NCBI GenBank assembly: GCA_963978905.1 | Contig: OZ022256.1 | Coordinates: 51,012,001 to 51,076,000 of the forward strand | Reading direction: 5' to 3' | DNA from: Trichostrongylus colubriformis | Taxonomy: Eukaryota > Nematoda > Chromadorea > Rhabditida > Trichostrongylidae | Length of the DNA: 64,000 bases | Shown here: positions 1-12,800 of the stretch, one piece after another | How positions within the stretch are numbered: position 1 is the stretch's first letter | How the letters are laid out: each line of letters starts with the position of its first letter | Position numbers and translations under genes: made by a program | Notes under the pieces: model-generated | The model's input: only the letters and a program-made list of their open reading frames with translations | Database searches by the model: none | What the model was told of the DNA's origin: nothing

Positions 1-1
1 T

Positions 2-201
2 GAAGCAGTTGTTGCTGCTGCGTCAAAGGATCCACTGAAATCACGCTGTTTTACGGGAAGCCCCCGAAAATCGTGAAAAACCATCAAACCCACTAACTCA
101 TTTGGCTGCTCAGAAAGTTCATACTTTCTCCAAAACCGGATGGCGTTGTTGAGACAGGCGTTGATGGTGCAGCCGACACGGCTGGTGCTTCACAGACCTG
201 A
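2..201 (+). CDS. 3' end of an unidentified gene (partial)
   Basis: Two exon candidates, 2-72 and 114-201, join in frame across a 41-nt intron (donor GTGAAA, acceptor GCTCAG) and end at TGA 199-201. The readable tail is about 52 residues. It is rich in Ala, Ser, Lys and Pro, ending in ETGVDGAADTAGASQT before the stop. The phase fits (71 nt, then 88 nt). The gene starts to the left of the window. I do not recognise a family; the tail looks low-complexity and disordered. The intron is at the lower size limit for nematodes, so a chance pairing is possible. Confidence 0.35.
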
Positions 202-1137
202 AAAAAGAAGCTTTGATACTGCGGAAAATTCATCGAAGTTTACCTAAAAGAAATTGCGCGAACTCCGCTGGAACTGAAAACCCCGCAAAAACCTTTCGAC
301 TGACCGATGATGAGTTCACGACGCTCATATGAGCGTCGTCTGATACTCGATGTACGGTGTCCTTGTTTGGTTTTCGTTTGCGACTACCTTGAGTGATGTT
401 GGGTGATGCACGACTATTGGCCGGTGATGGAACGTCCTGAACGATAACTTAGAAACTTGATTAATCACTATTTTCAATGCTTTAATTTAAAAAAAGAAAA
501 TATCCTAAGTTTGAAGCTTAGGAAAAGGCGAAAAAACTACTCCGTGCTTCTTATGGCTAAAATATTCCTCCTGATTCCCTTCCTTTTGTGACCATGAACA
601 CCGGTCATGGAGAGAACTCATACTGACCTTGAGGAATTCACGGATCCACCACATTTCATTTTTTACTAAACTGAGGAGCTACCAGTTACCATCACACTAC
701 TGTCTGTCTGATAATGGCCACAAACAACTTCAAAAAACTCAGGAAATAATTCAGTTTGTTGATCTAGTAGAGTCGCATGAAAAAAAGCTATTCTTTGGTA
801 TGGCCAGCACTGCAAAGCAATGCTGTCTTTCATGGCTCAGACCAAGATTTATGGCCCGGTGTGAACAACCGGTAACCCACTCGTCCGTGAAGAGGGTATG
901 AAAGTCACTAGCCATGTTTTTGTGTACCTAAGGAGATCAAAGTACCCGACACTGCTACAACTATGTACATATGTATAATCAGGAAATATTTGTACATTCA
1001 CACCTTCCCCTTTTCTAAGTCTCCATATCTAACAGTGGCTTGATTGAGCTTAAGCGCAATAAATCCTGAATATGACCTTACCCTACGAAGCATTCCGAAC
1101 AGCTCTAAAATTCAGTGAGCTCAGAGCTCATGCTAAC
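202..1137. other. intergenic, no gene seen
   Basis: Follows the stop codon of the left-edge gene. It holds a 22-nt perfect palindrome (318-339) and A-rich stretches. The 90-codon frame at 629-901 has no splice context or recognisable composition and is treated as non-coding. Confidence 0.5.
318..339. repeat. 22-nt perfect palindrome
   Basis: Two 11-nt arms (ACGACGCTCAT and its complement) meet with no spacer. It lies about 120 nt after the stop codon of the left-edge gene, within its likely 3' UTR. It could form a stem only as a cruciform or dimer; the function is unknown. Confidence 0.6.
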
Positions 1138-1266
1138 CTTGTCATCGCTTCCACTTTCACTCATCTCTTGATCTTGAACGATCAGCCGATCTTTTTCCTT
1201 TTCATTCATTAAACTTTCTAATCGCATGTAGATCAAATCGAATTTATCCATCATTTGTTGCATATT
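1138..1266 (-). CDS. isolated coding exon of an unidentified gene
   Basis: A 129-nt phase-0 exon flanked by a TTTCAG-type acceptor (just above 1266) and a GTTAGC donor (below 1138). It encodes 43 residues and contains MQQMMDKFDLIYMRLE near its start and an acidic, Ser-rich end (SESGSDDK). The charged heptad-like composition suggests a coiled coil. No other exon of this gene could be joined to it with confidence: upstream exons would lie above 1.3 kb and downstream ones below 1.1 kb or outside the window. The family is not recognised. Confidence 0.4.
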
Positions 1267-4200
1267 CTGAAATGAATTAGTGAAAAAAATTTAAAAAATC
1301 AATTTCAAATATCGAATATTCCTGCATGTGCCACACATCCGACACCTTTGAAAGTAAGGAAGCAATGTATGGGTACTGCTCCCGTGCAACGTTCTCAGGA
1401 TCCTACAGGTTCTTTGGATGTTGCGGGAGATAAGCTCGGCAACGAGGGTGTTCGCCAAAGCCTAGGGTGGGAGGTATGCAAGGTGATGGCTTCTCATTAC
1501 GTTTGAAGTGATTCACGAGCCCGGAGCTCACAGCACTTCTGGCTAGCTGATGGCTACCTACATAGTATTCATGTGATACTGAAACTAGCAGTTACGCCCC
1601 TTTTATTACCCTGTGGCGAAAAGCCAGCCATCCAGAAGCAAGTGAAGGTAGATTGTTCCAAAAGAGAAACCAACTATCGACTATATTTTTACGGTCACAC
1701 CCTTTCACGTATGATATGACGTTGCCACTACTTTCTCAGTTTTCCTTTCTTTTTGTCCACTTTGCTCTTTGTTATGTTCTTTTTTTTCTTGTTGTTTTGT
1801 TTTTTTTTCACCTTTTGGTATGCATCACTTACTAAGTCCGCAATGTTTCTTCTCTATAGAGTAGTCATACCCACTCGGACATTGTCTACGTCAATTAATA
1901 AAGTTCCGAATCTCATTATCACCTGCTTGATATCCGCGTGCAGCTTAATGCAGCCTGAACATGGTGGTGGTGGCGACGGAGCGACACCGTTTGGTAGTGA
2001 CGTCGGTGATGGCATAGATGGACACTGTTGCGGTGGTGGTGCGACCAGTGTCATCTGAAACATGACATTATCTTGTAGTTGTTGGGATCAAACTGGGTCA
2101 TTTAAAAGATCCACGAATAATCGAGTAAGACCAAATATGGCCAAAAAAGGCTACTCACGCTCTACAAACCACAAACGGTCACAATTTCAATGAGAATGTT
2201 CCACCTTTTATTGAATTGGTAAGATAAGATTAACGATAACTGATAGAGATAACATTATTAGAATGATAAGGATTAAATGATACCATGAAAAAAAGATAAT
2301 GGACAATGGTAATGTATCACAAAAAATCAAGCCGTTCGATTGAACGCATAAAAAAAAGAAACTCGAGATTTCTGCGTCTCTGACTCAGACGGTCACCTTG
2401 CCTTATCTCATTCGTTTGGTACGGTTACCCGCGAATGGTAAGCAGTATTGAACCTGTTTTACCTAGGGAGAATTGGAATAAAAAACAAGAAGTTTTACCA
2501 GTGGAAACCCATCCAGAAGGAACTGGGAGAAACTAAAAATAAAGTTCAAAATTCAGATGCAAATTTCAAACCAAAAATAAAGAGTGAAATGTAAGCGGAA
2601 CAATGAGTTACAATAGAGATTCGATCAATTACAACATTGATATTTTGGCATGTTTTCGATACATTTTTTTACCTAATCGAACTGTTTTTCTCTACCATTG
2701 TTATCACCACCAAATATCCAGCCACAACGGTGAAATTCCAAAATACACTTCGAATAATTCAAATGTTATTGTTCCTTTGAAACAGTGGCTAATGGAAGGG
2801 GGTATATACAGATACAATCAATTATCACATTTCATTCTTCACTATCTGAACAGGGTGATATCGCTACAGCAAACAGTACAGTGCTTATGGGACTTTTTCA
2901 ATGACCAAATTTCATGACTTCTGGTTTAGTGATAAAAAAATACTCTTTGGTCTTTTTTAGTCGCCGCTTTACTTTATAGGAGGGTTCGGTACTATACTGA
3001 AGCCCTCGCCAACAGGTCAAAAGCTAATAGAAAAGTAGCTCAAGACGAATTCCACCTGCAGAGGATCTATCAATGATAAAAATTTCAAAAATTCTTGAAA
3101 AAAAAACAGTTAAGCAAAATATTATTAAATATTGCGCTACCCGACCGGATTTCTTAGCGGACCAACTAGCCAGGCTACATATTGCTCTGTCACGAAACGA
3201 TGGAAGGAGCTTCAGCGACGGCCGCCACTGCCATCACTGACATTGTTGTCATCGTCGTAGTCGCCATCATGTCGTCTCGTCTCCACAGACGGGTGGTGGA
3301 GACGATGGGGAAGTGGAGTGCGTGCGCGCGTTGACTCCTATCACTATCATGGATCTGAGTGTCCCGTTTAGATGAAATCGCACACCGAACAGTTGATACG
3401 CATCTTATCAACACCAAATCGCTACGATCGCTACGATGAAAACACTTACACACACCAACTTCTCCACATCAGGCATACATGCAGCACAGCACGTATGCCT
3501 ACCATGGGCTCGTTCTCGCCATTTTTACAGGGTTATCAGTAAAAGCATCAAGATGACATCAGGCGCACAACATCAAGCCACTACCAAGTCCTACTCCTTA
3601 GTGATTACCTTCCATTAATAGCAATCAATGACTGGCATCCTGTGCATAACACAAAGGAAGGACTCTCATGAAAGGGCCACCACCTGGGACCCAGCGTCAC
3701 TTCACCCGGCAAGGGTCACTCTTCTTAAGTGGTTTCTGCCCTCGTGATAGACTGATTGAGGAATCAATCGATACTACAAAATGGCATTTTCCACAGCCCG
3801 GCCCTGTGACAAGGTCAACTATCGACAAATGATCGTTCGAACAGTGCTGCACACTATGATAACAAAATTATCACCACACTTATCAATAAAATAATAATGT
3901 AACCTTTTTAAGACAACAATATAACCCACAAAATCTGTAGACAAAATCGCTCGGCTGAATTCGTATCAAACGTTAGAATCCATACAAAAAAGAAGCAAGT
4001 GAGAAAAAACGACATGAACAGTCAGTATCACTGAGTATCACTCATTACACAGAAAAGCAATATCTACAAGTTTATCATTCGTAAAAAGGCACATGGTTTC
4101 TGTGTATAATATCGTTGTAACGGAACATTCCAGTGATAATTCCAATCAAACACTGGACAAAACTATTCACATTCACGTATTATTGAGCTGAAAATTTTTG

Positions 4201-5319
4201 AAAAAAATAAACCAAATACAGGCTATTATCATGGAAATATCAATAATTCTAAAAAACAATCAGTGGGAGAGTATCGTCGACCTTTCTAGTACACGATCGA
4301 ATCCAATCGTGTACGAGATCGTAAAAGCAAAATTATCACTCCGACAATCATCACTGTCAACGCGTGCATGGTTTTCGATGTATTCAATTTTTGAGTTCGA
4401 AAATTCCTAAAACTGGCCTACAGGACCGACATGAAAACTTATCAACTGGCCTTCAAATGAGTGATATCTATAATCTAAAGCATTAGATTTGAACGGTTCA
4501 GGACAATACCAAAATTCGACTGCATTCGATCAAATAACGATTTTTGCAATAGCATTTTTGAATTTGCATCGCTTCAGAAACCCTCAACCTCAACCTTTTT
4601 AATTCGAAAGCAGACACACCCACAGAGTCGCTCTAAAATTAAAAAAATGGTAACATTAAAAACATCTGAATAGGGTGCCACTACGATCAAGCAACTTTAG
4701 GAATGGCCACATTCGGATTGACCATGAATTCAATTTTTTCTTTCATTTTTATTTATACTTAGATCTTCACCATCTGCTTCGAGATCATATGGAATAAATA
4801 ACAAATAAAATCCGCGAAAACCGAAAGAATCAGCAATCTGTAAAAGATAGAGATCAAGACAAACAAATTTAATACAAAATACTAGTATTAGAAGATCGCG
4901 GGTACAGTATGCGAAGATCGTCAGGGCCAAAAAGAGTCCATCGACCCACAAGCAAGCCCAGGACGGCCCTGATTGTGATTGATGAGTGATAGAGGGCTGA
5001 TAGAGGGTGCGAGATAATGAATCAGTTCAGCCATTGGCAAGATCGGGAACACCTCTTCCCAGCATGGGGTTAGCGATAATTACGCGAAAGAGGTCGCGAA
5101 AACACCACCATTCGTCCAACGAGTGCACCCCCGAGAAAGCAATCGTGGTTGAGGTTTGTCAACTAGAAGGTGAGAAGGCGGGCGATGGTGACGGAACGAG
5201 AGGGAGATAAGCTGGAGCTCGTCAACCATCGTGCCCGGGTAGTGGTTCCAAAATCGCGGCCGCCGCCACACACACAACTATTCTAAGGAGCTGGCCGACA
5301 ACAATTCGCTTCCCGGACA
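1267..5319. other. AT-rich noncoding stretch
   Basis: No convincing exon was found on either strand. It contains T-rich (about 1770-1820) and A-rich runs, CATCAT/GTCGTC simple sequence near 3210-3270, and scattered GATAA motifs (for example near 3860-3890). Short open frames here (such as 2603-2917 and 4730-4951) lack splice signals and coding composition. Confidence 0.4.
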
Positions 5320-5434
5320 ATGGTTGCTAAGCGGCCACGGGGCAGCTTCTCATCGACGTCAACGACGACGACGACAATTACCGGTGGACCCACCTTTGAG
5401 CCCTGGCCGACGAGCCTGAAAGAGGGTCTGTATG
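5320..5434 (+). CDS. candidate first exon, unidentified gene
   Basis: The ATG at 5320 opens a 38-codon frame that ends at a good donor (G, then GTAAAT at 5435). It begins MVAKRPRGSFSSTSTTTTT, is basic and then Ser/Thr-rich, and ends with FEPWPTSLKEGLY. The open frame, a start in good context (ACAATGG) and a strong donor support a first coding exon in phase 1. A proline-rich stretch at about 7160-7212 could continue it in phase, but its acceptor (TCAAG) is weak. No domain is recognisable; a disordered N-terminus of a regulatory protein is one possibility. Confidence 0.3.
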
Positions 5435-8400
5435 GTAAATTACGGCAACGAGAAAATCACAAACGATAATCCATTAGTAAATTGATGTGACAATTTAATC
5501 TAAGCGGATTTAGGTGATGGGTGATGGGCGTGGAGATACAGGTGGTGCTGGAGATTCGCGTAGGCTTAGCCTGGCACCCATCATCACTAGACACAACCTC
5601 AATTACGGGGTTGATAGCGAGTTGAACGCACCGATAACTCCCCTTCTCTCACTCCCTCTCTCTCCCACATGACGCATACTAGCCAGCGAGAGGCAGTAGC
5701 GAGTTATCGATTCCACCATTCTGCCCTATTTGACAACTCTCACACTACCTCCCGGCTGAATGATTACGTTACGAATTCGTAACTGTTTCGTAACCTTCAT
5801 TATCAATGTCACGGTAATTTGTAAAGCTCGGGCTCGTTCGGGCCTCAAACGCCGAGTGTAACGGGCGCGGGTTTAGTCCAGGTGATCGAAATGAACCGAG
5901 GCGGAAAACGTGTGTGTGTGTATGTGTACGTGGGTGGGAGTACGGCTAATGGTCACTGAAAGCAGCAGAAAGGGTGTTGTGAGGATTGGCAATTAACAGA
6001 CAGCGCCATATGGAAGAGCCGAGCCCCCGGACAAAGAGGCCAGCCAGTCACACAGCCAGCCAAGCCTTATCGATTGGCCGGCCTCCGCTGATAAGGGGAT
6101 AAATGCGCCCCGCCAAACCTCATTTACATACCTAAACGGCCTTCTTCTTCTACGACGTAAAACGACTGATTATCGATCACCGTTTGGGCCTTCTGTTGTC
6201 GGATGAGATGAGAACCAACACGGCCGGGTAAGGTAGCACAGGGACTTGCCCTCAGCGCTTTTCTTTTGTCTTTCCGCGGCCGTGTTTCACAATCCACGGA
6301 CGGTTCTGTTTTTGACAAGGCGGGTTTCAGCTCAGTCAACAAAAGATGAGGAAATTTTGATCTCTGACGGTTCTTCTCAGTCTCAGTTCCGTCCCATGTA
6401 CTGCTAGGTTGCGCGTAAGCGTTACGCCGTCAGCGTGCATGAAACATACAAGATGACAGTTTCAGATAAGCCGGAGATAAAAGAATAGCGCGTCTATTGA
6501 CCTCAATGATCAACTGATCGTTAAAACGCCACAACTACGCACGAATTTAGCCTGGCTGATTCATCAGCGATAACCCGTCGTCAGCCGGATAGATAACCTC
6601 GTCGGCCTAAATTCTCATATAACCCAGCTCAGATCCATGGCTGAATTGGTTTTTGGTTTCACTGTGACGCCTAGCCGACCTGTTCCCAGCTGGGACTATA
6701 CCCTTGGGCTGGTATACCTACTTCGAGGCACTTTGTCGCTATCATTGACGCTAGGTGTGAATCGGTTCATAGCGGCTTGTCGTCGTGACCTGTGAGAGCG
6801 TTGGCGCGGGCGTACGAGAATATCTCTACAGCGTTGGGCGGCGGGAGCAATGCGAACCGAGAAGTAGCACTTGAATCCAAGTGTGGACGAACATAACAAT
6901 GACATCGTGTAAACATTTTATCAGGGTCGCACACTGCGACAGCGTATGCACACTTCCGCCACCCACCGGACCGCTACCGCCACGGCGCAAGGTGACAACG
7001 ACCACGACCACCACAGTCGTCGTGGTAGTGGTGGTGGTGTGCGTGCGTCCGTCCGTTGACAAACATGCACTCCATCGCCAATCGCGACTACCGTATGCAA
7101 ACAAACAGCTCCTCAGCTCTCTGGTATACACCTGCTCTTTCAGCTGTATCTAGTCAAGGTATCAGCACACCTACCCCGTCGGTCCCGCACCCGCCGCCAA
7201 CACCGCGCCGGTGAATCGCCTCACCGACTTATCAACACAACCAGGTGTCGCGAACACTTATCTCCCGCACTCGACACTTGAGACCAGTGCCCAAGTGCTA
7301 CGGTAGGTAGGTGCTAGTGTACTGTAGATAGGTGTCGATCGATTCACCTTGTTGGTCATTGCCCATATATGGACCATGGATGAATAATGTTCAACGATGA
7401 AACGAAAAAAAAAAGAAAAAATGAAATAGAAAGATAAAACAAATAGGAGGGATGACAGGATTGAACGATATGAAAATCATCACTGCCCTATGGGCTGTTC
7501 TGCATGTTCCGTACAATACACAAAACGAAATGGATACGCGCCGTTCGATGTCCCAGTGTTAAGCGCCGGGACAGACCGAGTGATTATGAGGTCGGATAAC
7601 GATGCACGCAATCGATAATCATGTTTGCTGAGCACAGTAGTGGCTGCTGCGAGGTACATCCATCCCCCGACCACCCCGCGTGTCCGTTCCGTTTCACCCG
7701 CGCCCTGTACGGGGTAGTGTGACGCGAGGGGGTTGTGGTCCGCGGATCCGAACACGGACATCCCGCAGTGATAACTGTCAACCTCAGCGCTTTCCTTCAT
7801 CAACGAAGCCGTCGCCGCCGACGTCGTTGTGGACCGCTACGGTTGCGCTTCGTTTCACACCACAATTAATCGGCCACGTTGGGCTGCTGTCCTAACAAAT
7901 GTTCCAGAGATTTGAGAAGGAAATAGGCGGAGCCTTTTGAGTGGGATGAGACAAAAAGAAAACGAATTACAGTTGGTAACCACTGATTATCGCCCACTAT
8001 CGATATCGCACGCCACCAGAAAGAGACACAAAACGAGTTCACCTCTTACTCACATTCACGGAAAGCAAAAATGAGCCGCGTCGTGTTACGCCCCTAGATG
8101 TCACCCGTCCATGTATGCAGTGATAGGCTGCTATACAGCACATAAATTCACCATCTGGGTGAAAATTGACATTGAAAAATGACTTTTGACAGGATTTCGA
8201 TGTAATTTCCCCGATGAAGAAACCAATACGCCAACGCCTCATTTAATCGTTTTTTAGGAAAGCGTTTTTTCGTGAAATTTGTCACGCAAACCGACAATAC
8301 CGTTGCAACCCAAACAAACTCATAATTACTGCCTATCCATGGAATTCCATCAATGACATGGTTCTTTGTTCGACATACACACTTTTCTTTAGATCCCAGA

Positions 8401-9721
8401 TGGTATGAATGGCACTCGAAAGACCCTATTGATCGCCTACAGTTCCACCATCCATGGGTAGTAATTTCTAGTAGTAATTTCTAGTAAGAATAGTAATTTC
8501 TTTAAAAAAAGGTTTGAATAAGAGATCGAATTTGAGTGGAAAATCTATAAATAATTCGAATCCTCAAGGTACTACCTTACGGATTTTAAGAAAAGGAGTG
8601 AGACATTATTTAAGTACCTGTGAAAAATCTTCGCATTTACCCCAAATAACTTGCCAGTGAATTTTCTAAAAATGTTGGAGCTTGTAGGGTCTAATTAAAG
8701 TTATATCATTCCTGTCGTAAAAATACAACAAGTCCGTGCAGAATGTGGGTGTAAAGGTGCATTATGTCGATAAAACACCTGATACTATGAAGCGTAGTCG
8801 TGCCATTAAAATTACATGGTCGGCTACGTGACCATGTTTGGATAGGCCAAAATAAAGCCCCCATAATTCTGGCATTCAACGGCAAGGTCATTCCATACGC
8901 ATATTCGAATCCCGATAAGGAGATTTATAAACGATGAGTAGCGGCAGATGGCGGTGATGAAATGGAAAGAGGGAACACTCCTTGCAGTTAACAGTTGATA
9001 TTTACGCTCAGAAGGTCCTGGGTTGAAACCACAGATTTCTACAGTACACCTCATTCACGAAAACAAACATCAAGCATGACACCTATTGGACCATTTTGAG
9101 GTCATTTAAATACGCTTAAACAACCCAAGGGCTTCTAGATAGAAAAAAAAACGCTAATCGGCTGGTGTTCCGAGAAACGGAGGCAGCGGAAATCGGGATT
9201 TCCTTCCGCTACCTTCCGGAACTCGGAAGATAACTCCCCTTGAGATACCTTTGAAATGAACCCTCGCTGAAATGAGTAGAACCATACTATCAGCATATTT
9301 TTCCACAAACTCACGTTTCCAGGTAACCAATCGGCCGCATTCATCCGCCTTCCCTTCTCCAGGGCCCAGTGGCCTCTACCTCTACCATCGAAAGATCTAG
9401 TTTTACTGTGCAAAAACACGCAATGATTGAATGATTTCTTTGGCAACGATTGGCAACTAATAACGCTGTCTTCTCGGATCAATGTCTGTGCTAATAATGA
9501 CCTTAATCCGTTTCAAATAATCTGGCGCGCGCGCCATTGCTGGACCATTCTATCCAGATTAGGCTATCATACCGTATTCGATGGGGTCAACTGAGTAGAA
9601 ATCAGAATCGAGTCATTTCGTGTGAACCTTTCCATTTGGAAGCTGTGAAAAAGTGTTGAAAAGGCTCCTCTGTAACAAATTCCAACTTCTCCCTTCGTAG
9701 AACCTCGGCATCGATATTAGT
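5435..9721. other. GC-richer noncoding region with simple repeats
   Basis: Either a long intron or upstream regulatory DNA. It contains many GATAA/TTATC motifs, a GTGTGT run (about 5910-5930), and a self-complementary ACC/GTG stretch at about 6996-7042. No conserved coding exon was recognised. The overlapping open frames between 6696-7153 and 7480-7895 run on both strands and look like by-products of trinucleotide repeats and low stop density. Confidence 0.4.
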
Positions 9722-9821
9722 TTGATCTTCTTCTGTGCCAACGAGGTTTTTAGGTGGAATTCTTATTTAAGGCCTATATAAATATTCCACCTAAAAACTC
9801 GTTGGCACAGAAGAAGATCAA
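9722..9821. repeat. long hairpin, about 39-bp arms
   Basis: The left arm 9722-9760 and right arm 9783-9821 are complementary over almost their full length, with one unpaired G, around a loop of about 22 nt. Arm sequence: TTGATCTTCTTCTGTGCCAA and onward. Both sides are flanked by GCTCCTCTGTAA-like sequence. It could be a small hairpin MITE or a precursor-like RNA hairpin; no transcript evidence is visible. The pairing itself is plain in the sequence. Confidence 0.8.
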
Positions 9822-12800
9822 GCTCCTCTGTAAACTTCGCCCTGCTTGTGGCTCTTACTGGCGACCTCAATGCCATTGATGCAAGCGGTGACTGCTGGAG
9901 GTGAAGGCAGGAGCGCCTATTATCACAATGCGTATCGATTTTGACCGGAATGGAAAGAGAAAGAGAGGCATTGGCAGAATGCATTATCATCAAGCACCAC
10001 TCATTTGGATAAGGGATTTATGTGTTGATGGGGGGATGGGGAATAGAGCAGAACGACTTAGGCCTTCCATTGACTGGCAGCCTGCTAATCCTTTTGCCGG
10101 AGCCCTTGCCAGTGGTACGTTGCTCTTCTCTACCAGAAGTTTCAGCTATCAGATTGTTTAGGCGACAAGGACGACGATGATGACGAAAATTCGTCGCGGC
10201 CTAATCCCTTGACGACTTTGTCTATGATAACAATGGCGAGCCAAGACGAATATAAACTACTAAATCTCACGTAAACAACTTTGAAAGTGATTTTGGATGA
10301 CTTCTGAAGGGAAACTCCTCGCTTTGGTCCCTAGCCAAGGCAAAATGCCAAGGCAATCTTTTTGACGACGACACTTTCCGATGAAGCCATCTTTTGAAAA
10401 CCCTTGATTCACCTATTCACAGTGATGCCGAATGACAATAGATAGATCCGTGAGAACACTACGAAAGGAATAAGGAATGGAGGAATAAGGAAGAGGAAGG
10501 AAATAAGGAACGGAATGACTCAATGCCTTTGTTATCACGACCGTATCGACACATGTGCTACGCAGTCGATCACAATTTGACGGCCGTCGCGATTTCGAAT
10601 GAGTCCTAACTAGAACTGGTTCATATGCTCACCCCGAGCTTACCCCCTGCACCCTGAATTACGCCCTGTTCCTGCTCACTTGCGCATGAACGTGGTTATC
10701 CACTTATCACCGTATCATAGTCCCTTTGATAAAAATAATACTATTAGTATCGAGCGGTTCTATAGTGTATCCACGCCAGCGTTCGTCGTCAAGGAAATGT
10801 TATCCGAAATGGCATAGACCACTGAAAGCCCCCGACGTCCAAATAATGGGGGCTGACTTACGACGACGACGACGACCGACACGGCACTCAGCTCCAGTTC
10901 AGTTAAAAATGAGCGTACTACTCATCGAGCAGAGTTGAAAAACTACCTGCGCCCTGCGAGATCTCGACGGTCGCTTAGATACACAATCGGCTATACATTA
11001 TAGATTAGGGCACAGACGTTGCTAGTAATTCCACATGTCAGTAATGCTAATACCCACCATATAGTAGTAGCCCAGAGATGAGCGATCAAAAGAAGAGAAT
11101 GAAGTACACGATGTCTATTACGGTATGCATACAAACTCGGACAGAGAAGGGGAGGGGCCGTGATTAGCCACGCCCATCGCGCGCAAATGTCCAACTTCGC
11201 GTATTCTGACCTCAATGTAAATAGTGAATATCTTAAGTACACACGATACAACACACCCGCTTACGTTTCAACGAAGAACTTTGATCGTCTAGCGCCAAGC
11301 TAGCTACATGGAAACAATGAACCGTTGACGGGATCGGAGATGGAATTTCCTAGAAAACTAAAACAAGCTCAAATGTGAAGATTAATGTTGCAACTTGTGA
11401 AGGGGCAGACATGTGCTTCAACAGAACTTCCTGCAGTTTTAGACCAAATAAGGTATCAAATTATTTTATGGGCGGGCTTCAGCTACACAAGGTCGGCGGT
11501 GTCAGGAAAAGCTGATTTTAATGGCTTTAACTTAGCCACTAGGTCCCGAAAATATGATTTAGGGTTCATTATTTTAGAATAAAACAAAAAAGCTCCTTCC
11601 TCCATTCGATCCTTATATCGAGAAGAGATGAGTATTCACAAACAGCGACACAGTCAGCAGTACAGGACATTGACAGCTCCATTACAGTATGTCTGAAAGC
11701 CTATGGACTTGCAGGTGACGAGCTTTGAGTTCTGTCAAGAATCTTTAACCAATCTCACAGTTAAAGTAGATGTAAAGAAGTTACAAATGCGGATAATTTT
11801 CTAATCGCATACTCTTTTCTACCTAATCACTTGTACTAATGTCTTCATTTTTCGATAATTACTAATTGCAGGTAACTGGTCGAAGATACAAAAGGACATC
11901 AATCCAAGCCCATACATATTCAACATCTATCTCCTTAATATGAATGAATATATAATATAATAATGTCATTCATCAACAATGATAACTAACTAGTAGAAGC
12001 CACCATCAAGATTTGAACTCCTCGTTATATTTTCATGTTGCTTTCATTTTTGCTATATGTTTCTAAATATCATCTGTTGGATAACCGACACACCAGATGC
12101 TTAACAAATGACGTTCCAGAAATCGGGCCAATAATTCGTCCGATTTCAAACTGACTCATTGGCAAGAGCAAATTTCGAAATTCGTATCCTCATCACCACC
12201 TTTCCATACCTAGAAACTGTTGGTAGAATGCTAAGAGCAGTCGTTAACCCTCAAGCGTTTTATGATGCGTCAAAGTTATACGTAGTAAAGCTAAAACGGG
12301 AATTCTCAGTTAATTTAACTCATCAGCAATCAACCTAGTTTTGCCACCTAAGCTCATTGCTCTGGGTGAGCTAACGAAACTCAATTAGTCAATTTTAGGA
12401 AACCTGGATCGTTTTTACCCAGTCACCCATAGAAGGTAACTATCCCTAGCTCAGGTAATTTCATATAAGAATTGAATGGGGTATTAGATAAGGCTGCTCG
12501 GAAGAGACGGGATGGCAAAAAATAAAAAAAAATTAAAAGTAACCTACAGCAGTACCACCACCTGAGATACCCGATGTTATTTCGGATGTTCAGTTGATGT
12601 CGAATGGTTCTTTGGTGGGAAAGTTACGGTGATGTTTAGCGTAGTATCATACGAAATGCCTTTATTATACAAGAATTTCTAGAAACTTCACCTGCCCACC
12701 CTTCCCCACCCAAACTGTCAATCTAGTGGGTCCATTCCAGTAAAAGAAGCCACCAGCATGAAAACTAGTAAGAAATATAGGTGAGATTGAGTAAGCCACG

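Noticed and set aside
6826..7153. Overlapping long frames on both strands at 6.8-7.15 kb
   Set aside because: They run through an ACC/GTG self-complementary simple repeat, giving poly-Thr and poly-Val tracts in opposite frames; no splice signals.
9135..9482. 115-codon minus-strand frame
   Set aside because: Long enough to consider, but no splice sites, no recognisable motif and average composition; not enough to call a gene.
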